Shown here in pieces: positions 1 through 8,570 of a stretch of DNA of 42,358 nt (the stretch's first letter is position 1; the number at the start of each line of letters is the position of its first letter). The notes under the pieces were generated by a model. The model ran no database searches and was not told where the DNA came from. It worked only from the letters and a program-made list of their open reading frames with translations. Origin of the DNA: Planctomycetales bacterium (GTDB taxonomy: Bacteria; Planctomycetota; Planctomycetia; Isosphaerales; Isosphaeraceae); NCBI GenBank assembly GCA_027451885.1, contig DAIDHX010000031.1, positions 1 through 42,358 of the forward strand, written 5' to 3'. The position numbers were made by a program, and so were the translations under genes.

Positions 1-2
1 CT

Positions 3-497
3 TTTCTGTTCTTGATGCTGTTCGCATTCCTCGTCGACAAATGGTCGCTGTTCCACATCGGTGCCGTGGTCGTGGTGCTGGTCAACTACGGCCGATTCTG
101 GACCGACCTGCTTGCGTTTTTTGTGCGCCCGTTCAAGGAAAGCCCCATTCAAGGGCTCGCGTTTCTCTTCCCGCCATACACGGCTTACTATCTGCTTGTT
201 CATTTTGATCGAATGCGGCCCATCCTGCGCAGGATGGCGACCTCGTGTATCCCGATCGTGCTGGTGCTTCTGGCGTACGCTTTTATCCCGGCGCTCAATC
301 CGGAAGCGGCAAAAGAAAGTGACCTGAGAGATAAGATTCGGAGCGCGCAACGCGAACTCCAGAAGGAAACCAAGAATCTTCTCAAGGATGTGGAGAAGGA
401 GATTGAGGGTGCCCACGCGCCCGCCCCCACGGCGCAGCCGAAGGGGAAAAAATCCGCACATCCCACGGCCGGCGATTCTGAGCCTGGGCCGATGTGA
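3..497 (+). CDS. C-terminal part of an unrecognised integral membrane protein (5' end outside window)
   Basis: The frame is open to the left edge, so the gene most likely begins upstream; an internal TTG at 12 is not a convincing start. About 164 residues are visible. Three hydrophobic stretches can be seen: the very start of the fragment into FHIGAVVVVLV, the stretch GLAFLFPPYTAYYLLVHF, and CIPIVLVLLAYAFIPAL. They are followed by a charged, probably cytoplasmic or coiled-coil segment (roughly residues 100-135, rich in Lys, Glu and Arg) and a Pro/Ala/Lys tail ending GPM. I do not recognise the family. It lies 122 bp upstream of the next plus-strand gene, and nothing in the gap looks like a terminator. 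Function is unknown; membrane location is inferred from hydropathy only. Confidence 0.6.
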   Translation, partial: FLFLMLFAFLVDKWSLFHIGAVVVVLVNYGRFWTDLLAFFVRPFKESPIQGLAFLFPPYTAYYLLVHFDRMRPILRRMATSCIPIVLVLLAYAFIPALNPEAAKESDLRDKIRSAQRELQKETKNLLKDVEKEIEGAHAPAPTAQPKGKKSAHPTAGDSEPGPM

Positions 498-619
498 ACG
501 GCCTGGGTTATTTCTCTTGCCAATGCGAAACGATCCACTCAGGACGCGCGAAATCATGCCAGTCTTGATAGGCTCGTCAATGGAGTTGATGGATCGCGGG
601 GGATGGGTCGGGTAGCGAC

Positions 620-1363
620 GTGACGATTTATTGCGTCTGGCTCGATGATGGTCGGTGCCTGTTCTGCGCGGATGAAACCACCCTTGCTCCGGTGCTTCCA
701 GCGCAAGACGGCTCGCCTCGAACGGGGCTTCGGGGCTGGGTGCGCGCGAAGGTTGATCACTACCTCAGGCGATTTCACGAAGACCAGTCGGGCGCGCTGA
801 GCGGGATGCGCAAGGCATGGGACTGGATGCACGCATGGACGCGGCCAGACGAGCCGATGCTTGCCCGCCTTTGGTCAGCCAAACAGATTTATCTGCGGCA
901 TCCCGCGAATTTCTCAACCGCCGAATTGAGCGCGCTCTGGCAGCAATACCTTGGCAGCCGCAGGCGCTGGCACTGGCTAAGCCTGGTGGGAAATTTGCTT
1001 GTTGTTCCAGGTTCAACGTTGCTCGCGCTCTTGCCGGGACCGAATCTGATCGGATACTGGTTTGCCTATCGGACAGTGCATCACGGACTGGTTTTGTGGG
1101 GGATCCGCCGGGCGCGCAGGAACGCGATTCCGATGGAGCTTGAACCGGTTGAGGCGCTCAATGAGCCGATTCACCGTGGAGCCGACGGGGCGCCCCGGCA
1201 TGCGGCGCTCGACATGGCGGTTGACCGGCTCGAAGAGCATCTGAGGCGATCGCATCGACTTCGCGGGCCGAGATCGGCAGGATTTGTGGTTCGGATGGAC
1301 GAGGCCAGATCCTCGGCCGTCCCTGCATCCGAGACCGAGAAACATGCGGCTACTGAGCTATAA
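620..1363 (+). CDS. Mit_KHE1-like protein (mitochondrial K+/H+ exchange-related family)
   Basis: A 247-residue protein starting at a GTG. The central part (residues about 110-165) has a hydrophobic stretch, LVGNLLVVPGSTLLALLPG, followed by PNLIGYWFAYRTVHHGLV and an Arg-rich WGIRRARR. This resembles the core of the Mit_KHE1 family, named after yeast proteins needed for mitochondrial K+/H+ exchange; bacterial members are not characterised. The N-terminal half is soluble with many aromatics, and the C-terminal 80 residues are charged. The stop lies 20 bp inside the next gene, so the two are probably translationally coupled. The family assignment is from memory of the conserved core and is moderately sure; an ion-exchange role in this organism is speculative. 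Confidence 0.55.
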   Translation: MTIYCVWLDDGRCLFCADETTLAPVLPAQDGSPRTGLRGWVRAKVDHYLRRFHEDQSGALSGMRKAWDWMHAWTRPDEPMLARLWSAKQIYLRHPANFSTAELSALWQQYLGSRRRWHWLSLVGNLLVVPGSTLLALLPGPNLIGYWFAYRTVHHGLVLWGIRRARRNAIPMELEPVEALNEPIHRGADGAPRHAALDMAVDRLEEHLRRSHRLRGPRSAGFVVRMDEARSSAVPASETEKHAATEL

Positions 1364-2090
1364 CATTCACAAGGGAATCGGCGGGCGTGACCGCCGGTAC
1401 AATCTCGAGCGAATCATCCATGTGGTGCGGCATGAGCGCCCGGACGTGGTTTGCCTGCAAGAGGTTGATCAGAACGTTCGGCGCAGCCGGCACGATGATC
1501 AGCCCATCAGGCTGGCCGAGGCGCTCGAGGCGCATGACCATCTTTACCAGCGCAACGTGCACTTCCGGGCGGGAGGATACGGCAATCTCCTGATCTCGCG
1601 CTGGCCGATTCACACCGCCCATCAGATCTCGCTTCGAAACCGCAGGCGCAAGCCGCGAGGCGCACAAATCGCGGTCATTGAGACTCCGGGCGGTCCTGTT
1701 CATCTCGTGCACTGGCATCTTGGCCTGGCCGAGCGCGAACGCCACTGGCAGGCGCGGAGATTGCTCGAACATCCGCTCTTTCTGGAATCCGCCCACCTTC
1801 CCACGATCGTCATCGGCGACTTCAACGACTGGATGAACACGCTGGCACGCGGGCCGTTCGCGCATCATGGCTTCGTGCAGGCGACCGCCCCGCGGCGGCG
1901 ATTTCGATCGTTTCCCGCGTACTGGCCGATCGTTTCACTCGACAAGGCGTTCATTCGCGGGCCGATCGAGATCGAGCATGCGCGGATCGTGCATTCGCGG
2001 CTTGCACGCGACGCCTCCGACCATCTGCCGCTACTTCTCGAAATTCGCTTTAATCAGCATGTGAGACGGAACCACGGCGAATCAAGCTGA
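1344..2090 (+). CDS. Endonuclease/exonuclease/phosphatase family protein
   Basis: A 248-residue protein. The ATG at 1344 is chosen because the fold starts immediately after it (MRLLSYNIHKG), although the frame stays open further upstream. The metal-dependent DNase I-like motifs are all present in order: NIHKG near residue 7, CLQEVD near residue 38, the GDFNDW motif near residue 165, and SDHLPL near residue 230. These supply the Asn, Glu, Asp-Asn and Asp-His residues of the active site. Family members hydrolyse phosphodiester bonds in nucleic acids, inositol phosphates or sphingomyelin; the substrate cannot be read here. No signal peptide is seen, so it is probably cytoplasmic. It overlaps the preceding gene by 20 bp and its stop runs 9 bp past the stop of the convergent MFS gene. 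Confidence 0.85.
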   Translation: MRLLSYNIHKGIGGRDRRYNLERIIHVVRHERPDVVCLQEVDQNVRRSRHDDQPIRLAEALEAHDHLYQRNVHFRAGGYGNLLISRWPIHTAHQISLRNRRRKPRGAQIAVIETPGGPVHLVHWHLGLAERERHWQARRLLEHPLFLESAHLPTIVIGDFNDWMNTLARGPFAHHGFVQATAPRRRFRSFPAYWPIVSLDKAFIRGPIEIEHARIVHSRLARDASDHLPLLLEIRFNQHVRRNHGESS

Positions 2091-3383
2091 GGGCCGCTCC
2101 GCGCGAGTGATCGGGTTCCAGAGCAGCAGCAAGGTGGCGAAGCCGACGAGCGGCAACAGCCCAGCGATGAACATGACCGGTGAATAGGTTCCCATGCGGT
2201 CGATGAGCGCGCCGATGGGAGTTTGCACAATTCCATAAACAAACCAGAATACGAATCCCAGAAGGCCCGTCACGTTCCCCATCCGTTTGGCTGAGATTTC
2301 CTGCGTGAAGGCGTAATAGAGCGGAAAGACGCCAAGCGCTCCAAAGGCGATCACGATCAGAAGCACAATTAACAATGGCGAAGCGGGGGTGACGGCGGCG
2401 ACCGTGCTAAGCGCGGTCAAGATCGAACAGCCCAGAAAGAGTGCCATGCGGGCGCGGTGGATCGATTTGAGCCGGTTCGCCAGTCGCTTGACCAGAAAGC
2501 CCACGGCCAGGCAGCCGATGTCCGCCGAGATATAAAACGCGACCGATACGAACTGGACCTGCTGCGCGGAATAACCGTGCTGTTGGCGGAGCATCTTGGG
2601 CATCCAGGCGCGGAAATACTGGAAACAAAGGTTGATCACGATGACCACAATTGCCACGGCCAGAAGCCGCGAGAGCGTGCGTAGCATTGTGGGTGCTTCG
2701 GCTGGATCCAGCGCGGAATGTGCGTCGCTCGTATCCAGCTCAGGTGCGAGCTCGGGCCCCGCGCCATCGAGCGCGAGATCGCTTGCGCGCACGGCCAGGA
2801 GCCAGGCGATCGCCCAGAACAGGCCAAGTACCCCGATAACCTGAAACGGAACTCGCCAGCCGCCGGGTCCCTCGCGCGCAAGCAAAAGCACCACAATCGG
2901 CGTCGCGATCGCACCAAGTGATGCGCCGCTTTGGATCAAGCTATTGCCCAGCGGCCGATCCTTGCGCGATAGCAGCCGCTGGGATGTCACCAGCGCGCAG
3001 GGCCACAAACCGGACTCGAAGAATCCCAGGCAAATTCTGCAAATGAGCAAGTCCTGATAGGTGCGCGCAAGCCCGGTGGCGAAGCCGACGCCCGACCACG
3101 CGAGCAACACGCCGGGATAGAGCAGCCGTGGTCCCAGCTTGTCGACGGCGAATCCCGCGGCGAGTCCGCCCAGCGCGAAGGCGAGGCCAAACCCCGATTC
3201 CAGGCCGGCGTATTGCTCATTCGAGAGCTTGAGCTCGTCGCCAATCTCCGCGGCCTGCTGGGCGAGTGCCTGTCGGTCCATGTAGTTGAGCATCGTGGCG
3301 AGCAGCATGAGCAGGCAAATGCCAAGCACACGCAGGCTAAGACCGGCCACGATCGGACGTTCGGCGACGGAGCTGGAAGTCAT
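2082..3383 (-). CDS. MFS transporter, anion:cation symporter (ACS)-like
   Basis: A 433-residue polytopic protein with about twelve hydrophobic segments. The signature of the ACS branch of the major facilitator superfamily (ExuT/GudP type) is seen in helix 1, with MLNYMDRQAL, and in the loop after helix 2, with FAVDKLGPR. A long acidic central loop (roughly residues 200-230) separates the two six-helix halves. The family transports organic anions such as hexuronates by proton or sodium symport; the substrate is not readable. The start at 3383 is one base after the stop of the creatininase-family gene and has an AGG-type ribosome binding site inside that gene. An in-frame ATG 24 bases upstream is less likely. 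The one-base spacing suggests co-expression, so the pair may take up and hydrolyse an amide compound. Confidence 0.85.
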   Translation of the reverse strand: MTSSSVAERPIVAGLSLRVLGICLLMLLATMLNYMDRQALAQQAAEIGDELKLSNEQYAGLESGFGLAFALGGLAAGFAVDKLGPRLLYPGVLLAWSGVGFATGLARTYQDLLICRICLGFFESGLWPCALVTSQRLLSRKDRPLGNSLIQSGASLGAIATPIVVLLLAREGPGGWRVPFQVIGVLGLFWAIAWLLAVRASDLALDGAGPELAPELDTSDAHSALDPAEAPTMLRTLSRLLAVAIVVIVINLCFQYFRAWMPKMLRQQHGYSAQQVQFVSVAFYISADIGCLAVGFLVKRLANRLKSIHRARMALFLGCSILTALSTVAAVTPASPLLIVLLIVIAFGALGVFPLYYAFTQEISAKRMGNVTGLLGFVFWFVYGIVQTPIGALIDRMGTYSPVMFIAGLLPLVGFATLLLLWNPITRAERPSA

Positions 3384-3384
3384 T

Positions 3385-4143
3385 TCACGCGTTCCTCGAG
3401 CGTCCATCCCACGAAATCACGCGCTCCAGGAACGCAATCACGTCATCCGTGAAGTAGCCGAGGAGCGCTTCTCCCTTGGCGAGCGACGCAGCCGAGGGAT
3501 CGCCGATATGCCCATTCTCAGTGCGGTCGCGCGTGGTCCACCCGCGCGATGCAGGCTCGAAACCCGCCGCGAGTGAGACGGGTTCGAGTTGCTGGTATTT
3601 GCCCACAAGATCAGGGGCGATGGTGAGCATCATGGACGTTTCCCACTCGCAGGCGTGCCCCATCTGATCCTGCACAAGTCCAACCGGCGGCAACGGCACA
3701 CCACGGCCGAGCTGCCAGTAAGTTGCTTCGAGCAAGAGCAGGTCCGTGCGTTCGCGGTACCGCTGACGCGCCTCGAAGACGGCCTGCCGACCCGGGACGA
3801 TGTTGCCGCCATGCCCATTCAAAAGCACGATCCGGCGGAAGCCGTGGCGGATCATGTTGTCGATCAAGCTGCCGAGCACGTCGAGATAAACCCGGGGCGC
3901 CGCCGAGAGCGTGCCCGTGAAGTCCAGGTGATGATCGGAATTACCCAGCCATTGGAGCGGCAGCCAGAGCGCGCAGTCGGCGGTGACCGGCTCAGCCCTG
4001 CGCACGATCTCGCCCAGGAGCAGGCTGTCGGTGAATAGCGGCAAATGATGGCCATGTTGCTCGCAGGCGGCGATGGGGATCACCACGGGGACGCTTGGGG
4101 ATAGCCGAGCCACTGCCGGCCAGGTCAGTTTTTCAAGTCGCAT
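3385..4143 (-). CDS. Creatininase-family amidohydrolase
   Basis: A 252-residue protein of the creatininase family, usual length about 240-260 residues. Metal-binding motifs are clear: E28-Q-H30-G with D39 in LPLFTD, LNGHGGN in the middle, and HACEWETSMM near residue 165, which supplies the glutamate. Members are zinc- or manganese-dependent hydrolases of cyclic or small amides (creatinine, formamide intermediates in flavin and deazaflavin synthesis, mycofactocin precursors). The substrate here is not determinable. It precedes an MFS transporter by one base, which points to catabolism of an imported compound rather than to a cofactor pathway. No signal peptide is seen. The start is the only ATG before the conserved N-terminal strand. 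Confidence 0.85.
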   Translation of the reverse strand: MRLEKLTWPAVARLSPSVPVVIPIAACEQHGHHLPLFTDSLLLGEIVRRAEPVTADCALWLPLQWLGNSDHHLDFTGTLSAAPRVYLDVLGSLIDNMIRHGFRRIVLLNGHGGNIVPGRQAVFEARQRYRERTDLLLLEATYWQLGRGVPLPPVGLVQDQMGHACEWETSMMLTIAPDLVGKYQQLEPVSLAAGFEPASRGWTTRDRTENGHIGDPSAASLAKGEALLGYFTDDVIAFLERVISWDGRSRNA

Positions 4144-4158
4144 GCCCTGCCCTCTCGT

Positions 4159-5661
4159 TCAGCGCTTGAGGGTATAAAGCCCGAGATGCTCGAGCCCATC
4201 GAGAATCCAGGGATGACTCCAGGGATTACGCATGGCGTAACCCACGGAGACCACCGAGACAAAAAGTGCAAGCAGCGCGAGCCCGCGGAGCCACCTGCGT
4301 GAGGCGCCGGCCTCCACACCCTTCGCCACGAGCATCATCCAGAGCGGAATGATCCAGAACAGCCAACGCAGACCTTGCGCGGACCCGCCATAGTTTCTCG
4401 CCTTGGGATTCCAGGTGTAAAACGCGAAGAGGACCACGGTGAGAACGCCGGTGATCCACGCGGCGACGGCGAGTGGCTCGCCTGGCCCTTTCGGCCGTGC
4501 AAGCCCGATGGCCGCGAGACCTCCCTGACGCACGAGCCTGAGCCCGCCCCAAATCCCAAAGAGGAATAGCGGCGTCAACGAAAAGAAACCGTGGTGACCG
4601 AAGGTCATGTGGAACAGGTAAATTGCGTGCGGTTCAGGCGCTTCGTTGAAGGCATCGAGCTCGAGAGGCGTTTTCCAGAAGCTGCCTTCGTAGAGATATT
4701 CCTCGCCGCCGAATGATTCGTACGCCAGTTTGATTTCACCAAAGGCCGCATACTGCGCAGCGAGGAAGGCGAGCACGGGAATCGCCGCGCCCAGGGTATA
4801 CCAGGTGAGCGTCTGGCGAGGGTGCCTGAGCATCAAGAAGCCGCCCAGAAGCGCAAGCAAGGCAAGTGCGGGCAGCTCGTTCGCGGCCGCGAGCGCTGCC
4901 AGGAATCCCGCCGCGGCGAATCGCCCGGGGGTCGCAAGCTCCTCGTCCCAGATCCGCAGGAACACATAAACGGCAAAGAAACCGATGTATGCTGCGATCG
5001 TGTGATTATTGAGCGTTTGATTGAATGGTAATAAGTAGGTGCCAAAGCCCGCGGCGAGCAAGGTGTAGAGCCAGGCCCAGTCGTTGCCGGCGGCGCGGTC
5101 GAGCAGCCTGGCGAAGAGGAGCAGGTAGAGAGCGAACGGTATCACGTTGAGCAGTATGATCATCGGCTTGAGATAGAGCACATACGCTGGCCAGCGCACG
5201 GGTTCCGGGGGTGTTTCATAGACTCCCTTGACCCCGTCGGTTGCGGTGGGATCAGCCTTCTGCGACCAGCGGGGCTCACGCTTTTGGAGCACAACGGCGT
5301 CGAGCGGCACGCCGACCAGTTTGCGCGCTGGGTAGAGAGCGCCGGCCATGAGCGTAGGCAAAAGCGCGGGCTTGCTTGAATAGTAATGCTTGACGGGTGC
5401 CTCGCCGGGTTTGGTCGCGGCCCCCTTGGGCGCGCGGTAGATCTTGTCCTGGGTTTCGGCTTGCCAGGGGCACTCGTCGATGATGTAGGTCCCGCGCTCG
5501 AGCAAGCTCCACACAGTGCACCAGCGGGAGATATCGTTGGCTCCCATGAAGGTCGGCTGGCGCAGCGCCACGCCGAGTGCAACCGCAACCGCCGCAGTGA
5601 TCGCAATCGAGCCGGCGAACTTGCGGATATCAGGGCGCGGAGTTGATGCGGGAGGGTTCAT
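4159..5661 (-). CDS. Polytopic membrane protein, probable GT-C-type glycosyltransferase
   Basis: About 500 residues with a long run of hydrophobic segments. The first follows MNPPASTPRPDIRKFAG and is followed by an extended non-membrane loop (about residues 45-130) that carries acidic residues, including ANDISRW and IIDECPW. The arrangement of one TM segment, a loop with acidic residues and then many TM segments resembles GT-C glycosyltransferases of the PMT/ArnT type, but no family motif is decisive. ATG 5661 is chosen because GGA precedes it at a suitable distance; ATG 5685 lacks such a site. It lies 73 bp downstream of a dolichyl-phosphate-sugar-synthase-like gene, the usual donor maker for GT-C enzymes, so transfer of a lipid-linked sugar outside the membrane is a reasonable inference. 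Confidence 0.6.
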   Translation of the reverse strand: MNPPASTPRPDIRKFAGSIAITAAVAVALGVALRQPTFMGANDISRWCTVWSLLERGTYIIDECPWQAETQDKIYRAPKGAATKPGEAPVKHYYSSKPALLPTLMAGALYPARKLVGVPLDAVVLQKREPRWSQKADPTATDGVKGVYETPPEPVRWPAYVLYLKPMIILLNVIPFALYLLLFARLLDRAAGNDWAWLYTLLAAGFGTYLLPFNQTLNNHTIAAYIGFFAVYVFLRIWDEELATPGRFAAAGFLAALAAANELPALALLALLGGFLMLRHPRQTLTWYTLGAAIPVLAFLAAQYAAFGEIKLAYESFGGEEYLYEGSFWKTPLELDAFNEAPEPHAIYLFHMTFGHHGFFSLTPLFLFGIWGGLRLVRQGGLAAIGLARPKGPGEPLAVAAWITGVLTVVLFAFYTWNPKARNYGGSAQGLRWLFWIIPLWMMLVAKGVEAGASRRWLRGLALLALFVSVVSVGYAMRNPWSHPWILDGLEHLGLYTLKR

Positions 5662-5734
5662 CGCAGATCCAGGGTTCGGGGCCATGCATTTGGGCGGGGC
5701 GAGTGCGTCGCTCGCATCGCACGCGGGGTGGGCC

Positions 5735-6706
5735 TCACGGCGAGTCCGGATGCCTGGTCTTGCCCGTTTCAGGGCTGCCGGCGCGCTCGGCCACGCTGTA
5801 GGTTTCGCTGGGACGGATATTGTACGCGGTGACGAGCTCCGCCAGAACACCCAGGCTCATCATCTGGGCGCCAACCATCAGAAGCGCGATCGAGTAAAGC
5901 AAGATCGGCCGGTCGCCAATGGGCCGGTTGGTTGGGTTGAGCCAGAGCAGCGCGAGCGCGACCATGCCCAGCCCGCCGACCAGGAAGAGCACTAGCCCCA
6001 GCGCGCCTAGCACGTGCAGCGGGCGCTGGCCGAAACGGGTGAGGAATCGAACGGTGAGCAGATCAAGAAAACCCTTCACAAACCGGGTCAAGCCATACTT
6101 CGATGCGCCAAATTGGCGCGGGCGGTGATTGACCTCGATCTCGCTCACTCGAAAGCCGCGTGCATGCGCCAGCACGGGCACAAATCGGTGCTGCTCGCCG
6201 TAGATGCTCACTTCCTTGAGAACCTCGCCGCGGTACGCCTTGAAGCCGCAGTTATGGTCGTGCAGGTTGCAGCCCGTGAGCCGGCTGACCATCGCGTTGA
6301 AGACGCGGCTGGGGAAGACCTTGTGCCACGGATCGTGCCGCGTACGTTTCCAACCGGAGACCACGTCGTAGCCTTCGTCGAGCTTTTTGAGAAAGCGGGG
6401 GATCTCGGCGGGGTTATCCTGTAGGTCGCCATCGAGCGTGAATACGATCTCGCCCGTTGCCGATTCAAACCCCGCGGTGAGCGCGGCGGCCTTGCCGAAG
6501 TTGCGCCGCAGACGAATCGCGTGGGTCCGGGTGTGATTTTCCGCAAGGGAGCGGAGCACGCGCCAGGATGCGTCCCTGCTGCCGTCGTCGATGAAGATGA
6601 GCTCGTAGCCTTCGACGCCTTGAGTTCCCAGCACAGCCACGAGCTCGCTGTGGAGTGTTGCCAGGCTCTCAGCCTCGTCGCGAACGGGGACAACCACACT
6701 GATCAT
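5735..6706 (-). CDS. GT2 glycosyltransferase, dolichyl/undecaprenyl-phosphate sugar synthase-like
   Basis: A 323-residue protein starting MISVVVPVRDE, a typical GT2 opening. Family motifs are FIDDGSRD near residue 40, TLDGDLQD (the DxD-like metal site) near residue 93, and NCGFKAYRG near residue 155. Two C-terminal TM segments follow, one after LHVLGALGLVLF and one at LLYSIALLMVGAQM. This is the architecture of DPM1/GtrB/ArnC-like enzymes, which transfer a sugar from a nucleotide donor to a polyprenyl phosphate on the cytoplasmic face. The ATG overlaps the stop of the upstream UPF0104 gene in an ATGA, so the two are translationally coupled. The frame remains open upstream but that part belongs to the other gene. 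Confidence 0.85.
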   Translation of the reverse strand: MISVVVPVRDEAESLATLHSELVAVLGTQGVEGYELIFIDDGSRDASWRVLRSLAENHTRTHAIRLRRNFGKAAALTAGFESATGEIVFTLDGDLQDNPAEIPRFLKKLDEGYDVVSGWKRTRHDPWHKVFPSRVFNAMVSRLTGCNLHDHNCGFKAYRGEVLKEVSIYGEQHRFVPVLAHARGFRVSEIEVNHRPRQFGASKYGLTRFVKGFLDLLTVRFLTRFGQRPLHVLGALGLVLFLVGGLGMVALALLWLNPTNRPIGDRPILLYSIALLMVGAQMMSLGVLAELVTAYNIRPSETYSVAERAGSPETGKTRHPDSP

Positions 6707-7740
6707 GGGGTGCCTGGTTTCGTATCGGAAAGAGAAGAATCGCTGGCGTTCTGGGGTCGAAGCCAGGGCAGCGAGATCAGGGCCGCGGCGAGTTCGGCCG
6801 CGACCCAGACGAGCCGAAGCACAAGAGCGGCGACGACAGATCGCTCCGCCCCAATCGCGGGCGTGAGTAGCGACATCAGAACTCCCTCGCGCAGGCCGAG
6901 CCCGCCAGGCAGTACGGCCACAACAAAGCCCGCCACGGTGGCGAAGGCAACGCCGCCGATGGCAAGCGCAGCGAGTGCCAGGCTCAATGTGGCCTCGCCA
7001 TCGAGTCCGCGGAGCGATGCGATCACGGCGAGTTGGCTCAATCCGAGCAGCCCCCATCCCAGGGTCGAGAGTAAAAGCCCCTCGGCAAGTAGCGGCCACG
7101 ACAGGCGTGGCATCGTATCCGCGCCCGCATTCGCCAGCAATCGCCCCGCCTTGCCGGCAATTCGCCCAAAGACCGGGGGCGCTGTCAGCACCAGGAAAGC
7201 CGAGCCCAGTCCAAGACCCAGGAGCGCAAGCACAAGATTCACCGGCACATTCAGCGTATTCCAGGCCGAAAGCGCCTTGCCCAGGCTGGCTGTGCTGGGG
7301 ACGCAGACGAAGCAAGCTGCCGCGATGAGCCCGCCCGCGGCCATCATGACCAGCGTTTCGTAGAACGTGGCTGCCGCGGCCGTCGCCGCTCGAACGTCAA
7401 ATGGTGTCGAGAGAGCAACTCGCACCACCACGACCATCGCCTTGCCGGGCACATACTTGCCGAGGTGGCTCACCAGATACGCGCGAAGCGCAGGCGCGAA
7501 CCCCAGCGCGCCGCCGCTCGTTTTCACGACACGCTCGTAAAACCGCCCGCACGCCGCCAGGCCGAGAAGGTAAAGCCCCCCCGCGCCGGCAAGCCACTCC
7601 GGAGCGAACGCGATCGATTCGCCCCGCCCGCGGATCTCGCGGAAGACGTGCACCACATGCCGGCCGACGGCCGCAAGCACAATCGCGGCGACGAGCAGCT
7701 TGAGGACGCGAACGATCGCCTTCCTCGTACCCTGGGCCAT
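6703..7740 (-). CDS. Lysylphosphatidylglycerol synthase TM-region/UPF0104 family membrane protein
   Basis: About 345 residues with some eight hydrophobic segments. Two hallmark motifs of the family (PF03706) are visible: SHLGKYVPGKAMVVVVR near residue 95 and LPGGLGLREGVLMSLL near residue 285. The start at 7740 (MAQGTRKAIVRVLK) is preceded by GGGA at good distance; a longer open frame upstream has no convincing start. The family covers the flippase domain of MprF and many stand-alone proteins found next to glycosyltransferases, with suggested roles in lipid or lipid-linked sugar movement. The ATGA overlap with the following GT2 gene supports a joint function. The exact substrate is unknown. 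Confidence 0.8.
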   Translation of the reverse strand: MAQGTRKAIVRVLKLLVAAIVLAAVGRHVVHVFREIRGRGESIAFAPEWLAGAGGLYLLGLAACGRFYERVVKTSGGALGFAPALRAYLVSHLGKYVPGKAMVVVVRVALSTPFDVRAATAAAATFYETLVMMAAGGLIAAACFVCVPSTASLGKALSAWNTLNVPVNLVLALLGLGLGSAFLVLTAPPVFGRIAGKAGRLLANAGADTMPRLSWPLLAEGLLLSTLGWGLLGLSQLAVIASLRGLDGEATLSLALAALAIGGVAFATVAGFVVAVLPGGLGLREGVLMSLLTPAIGAERSVVAALVLRLVWVAAELAAALISLPWLRPQNASDSSLSDTKPGTP

Positions 7741-8119
7741 TGCAGAATCCCGTGGCAGTGCCTCGGCTGCTCTCCCGAGAGCAACGCGAGGGCGCTTCGA
7801 TAATCCCTGCCCCACGGTACCGGTCCAGGAAAAGTCGGGCAAGGCGCGAGCCGGAGTGGATTATGATGTCAATCGGACAGGCAAGCATACGAAGGGAGCT
7901 CATGCGTGGGCCTTGAGCATGTAACCCCTGCTTGCGAGAAGGATTGCCTCCTCCGCCACGGGTGGCGCTGGCGGCCAGCGAATTTCCCTTTCCGCGTCAG
8001 AACGTGTTGACGCCGAGTGGATTCGTCCTGATGATGCCTCAAGCCAGAATGAACGCGAGGTGCCGTGCAGGTCGCCCTCGCGTCTTCTGGCCTTTCAAGG
8101 CTTCCCGGATTTTATCCAC
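7741..8119. other. Intergenic region between divergent operons
   Basis: About 380 bp separating the minus-strand glycosylation genes from the plus-strand DUF202-gnd-zwf group. Promoters for both directions must lie here or in the flanking coding starts. I see no convincing -35/-10 pair, no long inverted repeat and no coding sequence with recognisable content. Confidence 0.4.
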
Positions 8120-8539
8120 ATGAAGCGACCTGATGTTCGGGACGTTGAATCAGCGGGGATGTCGCTTGACCATGCCGTGGATGATCCCCGGGTTTATCTG
8201 GCGGCCGAACGCACCTTCCTGGCGTGGATTCGCACTTCGGTCGCGCTCATGGGATTCGGCTTCGTGATTGCGCGGTTTGCGCTTTTTCTGCGGGAATATC
8301 AGACGATCATGGCCCCGAAAGTGGCACCCAAGCCGGCGTTTTCAAACTGGGTTGGCGTGGGCATGATCTTTCTGGGCGTGGTTGTGAGCCTGCTCGCGGC
8401 GATCCGGCATTTCCGCTACATTCAGGCGCTCCAAAGCGGGGTGACGAACCCGCCCTTGCGTACACAGGCGGCGTTTGTGACCTCGGCTTTACTGGCGGCG
8501 GTGGGCGTGGCCATTGCGATCCATGTGCTCTCCCTGTAA
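8120..8539 (+). CDS. DUF202 family inner-membrane protein (YidH-like)
   Basis: A 139-residue protein. The N-terminal motif [27 protein letters not shown] is diagnostic for DUF202 (PF02656), where the Arg/Glu-containing segment leads into the first TM helix. Two further hydrophobic segments follow ([17 protein letters not shown] and [19 protein letters not shown]), giving the usual three-helix topology. ATG 8120 is chosen; ATG 8159 is an alternative that leaves only the conserved core. The function of the family is not established. It ends 31 bp before gnd and may be co-transcribed with the pentose-phosphate genes, which gives no obvious functional clue. Confidence 0.85.
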   Translation: MKRPDVRDVESAGMSLDHAVDDPRVYLAAERTFLAWIRTSVALMGFGFVIARFALFLREYQTIMAPKVAPKPAFSNWVGVGMIFLGVVVSLLAAIRHFRYIQALQSGVTNPPLRTQAAFVTSALLAAVGVAIAIHVLSL

Positions 8540-8570
8540 CACGCCACAGCAACTCGAGAATGGAGGAACC

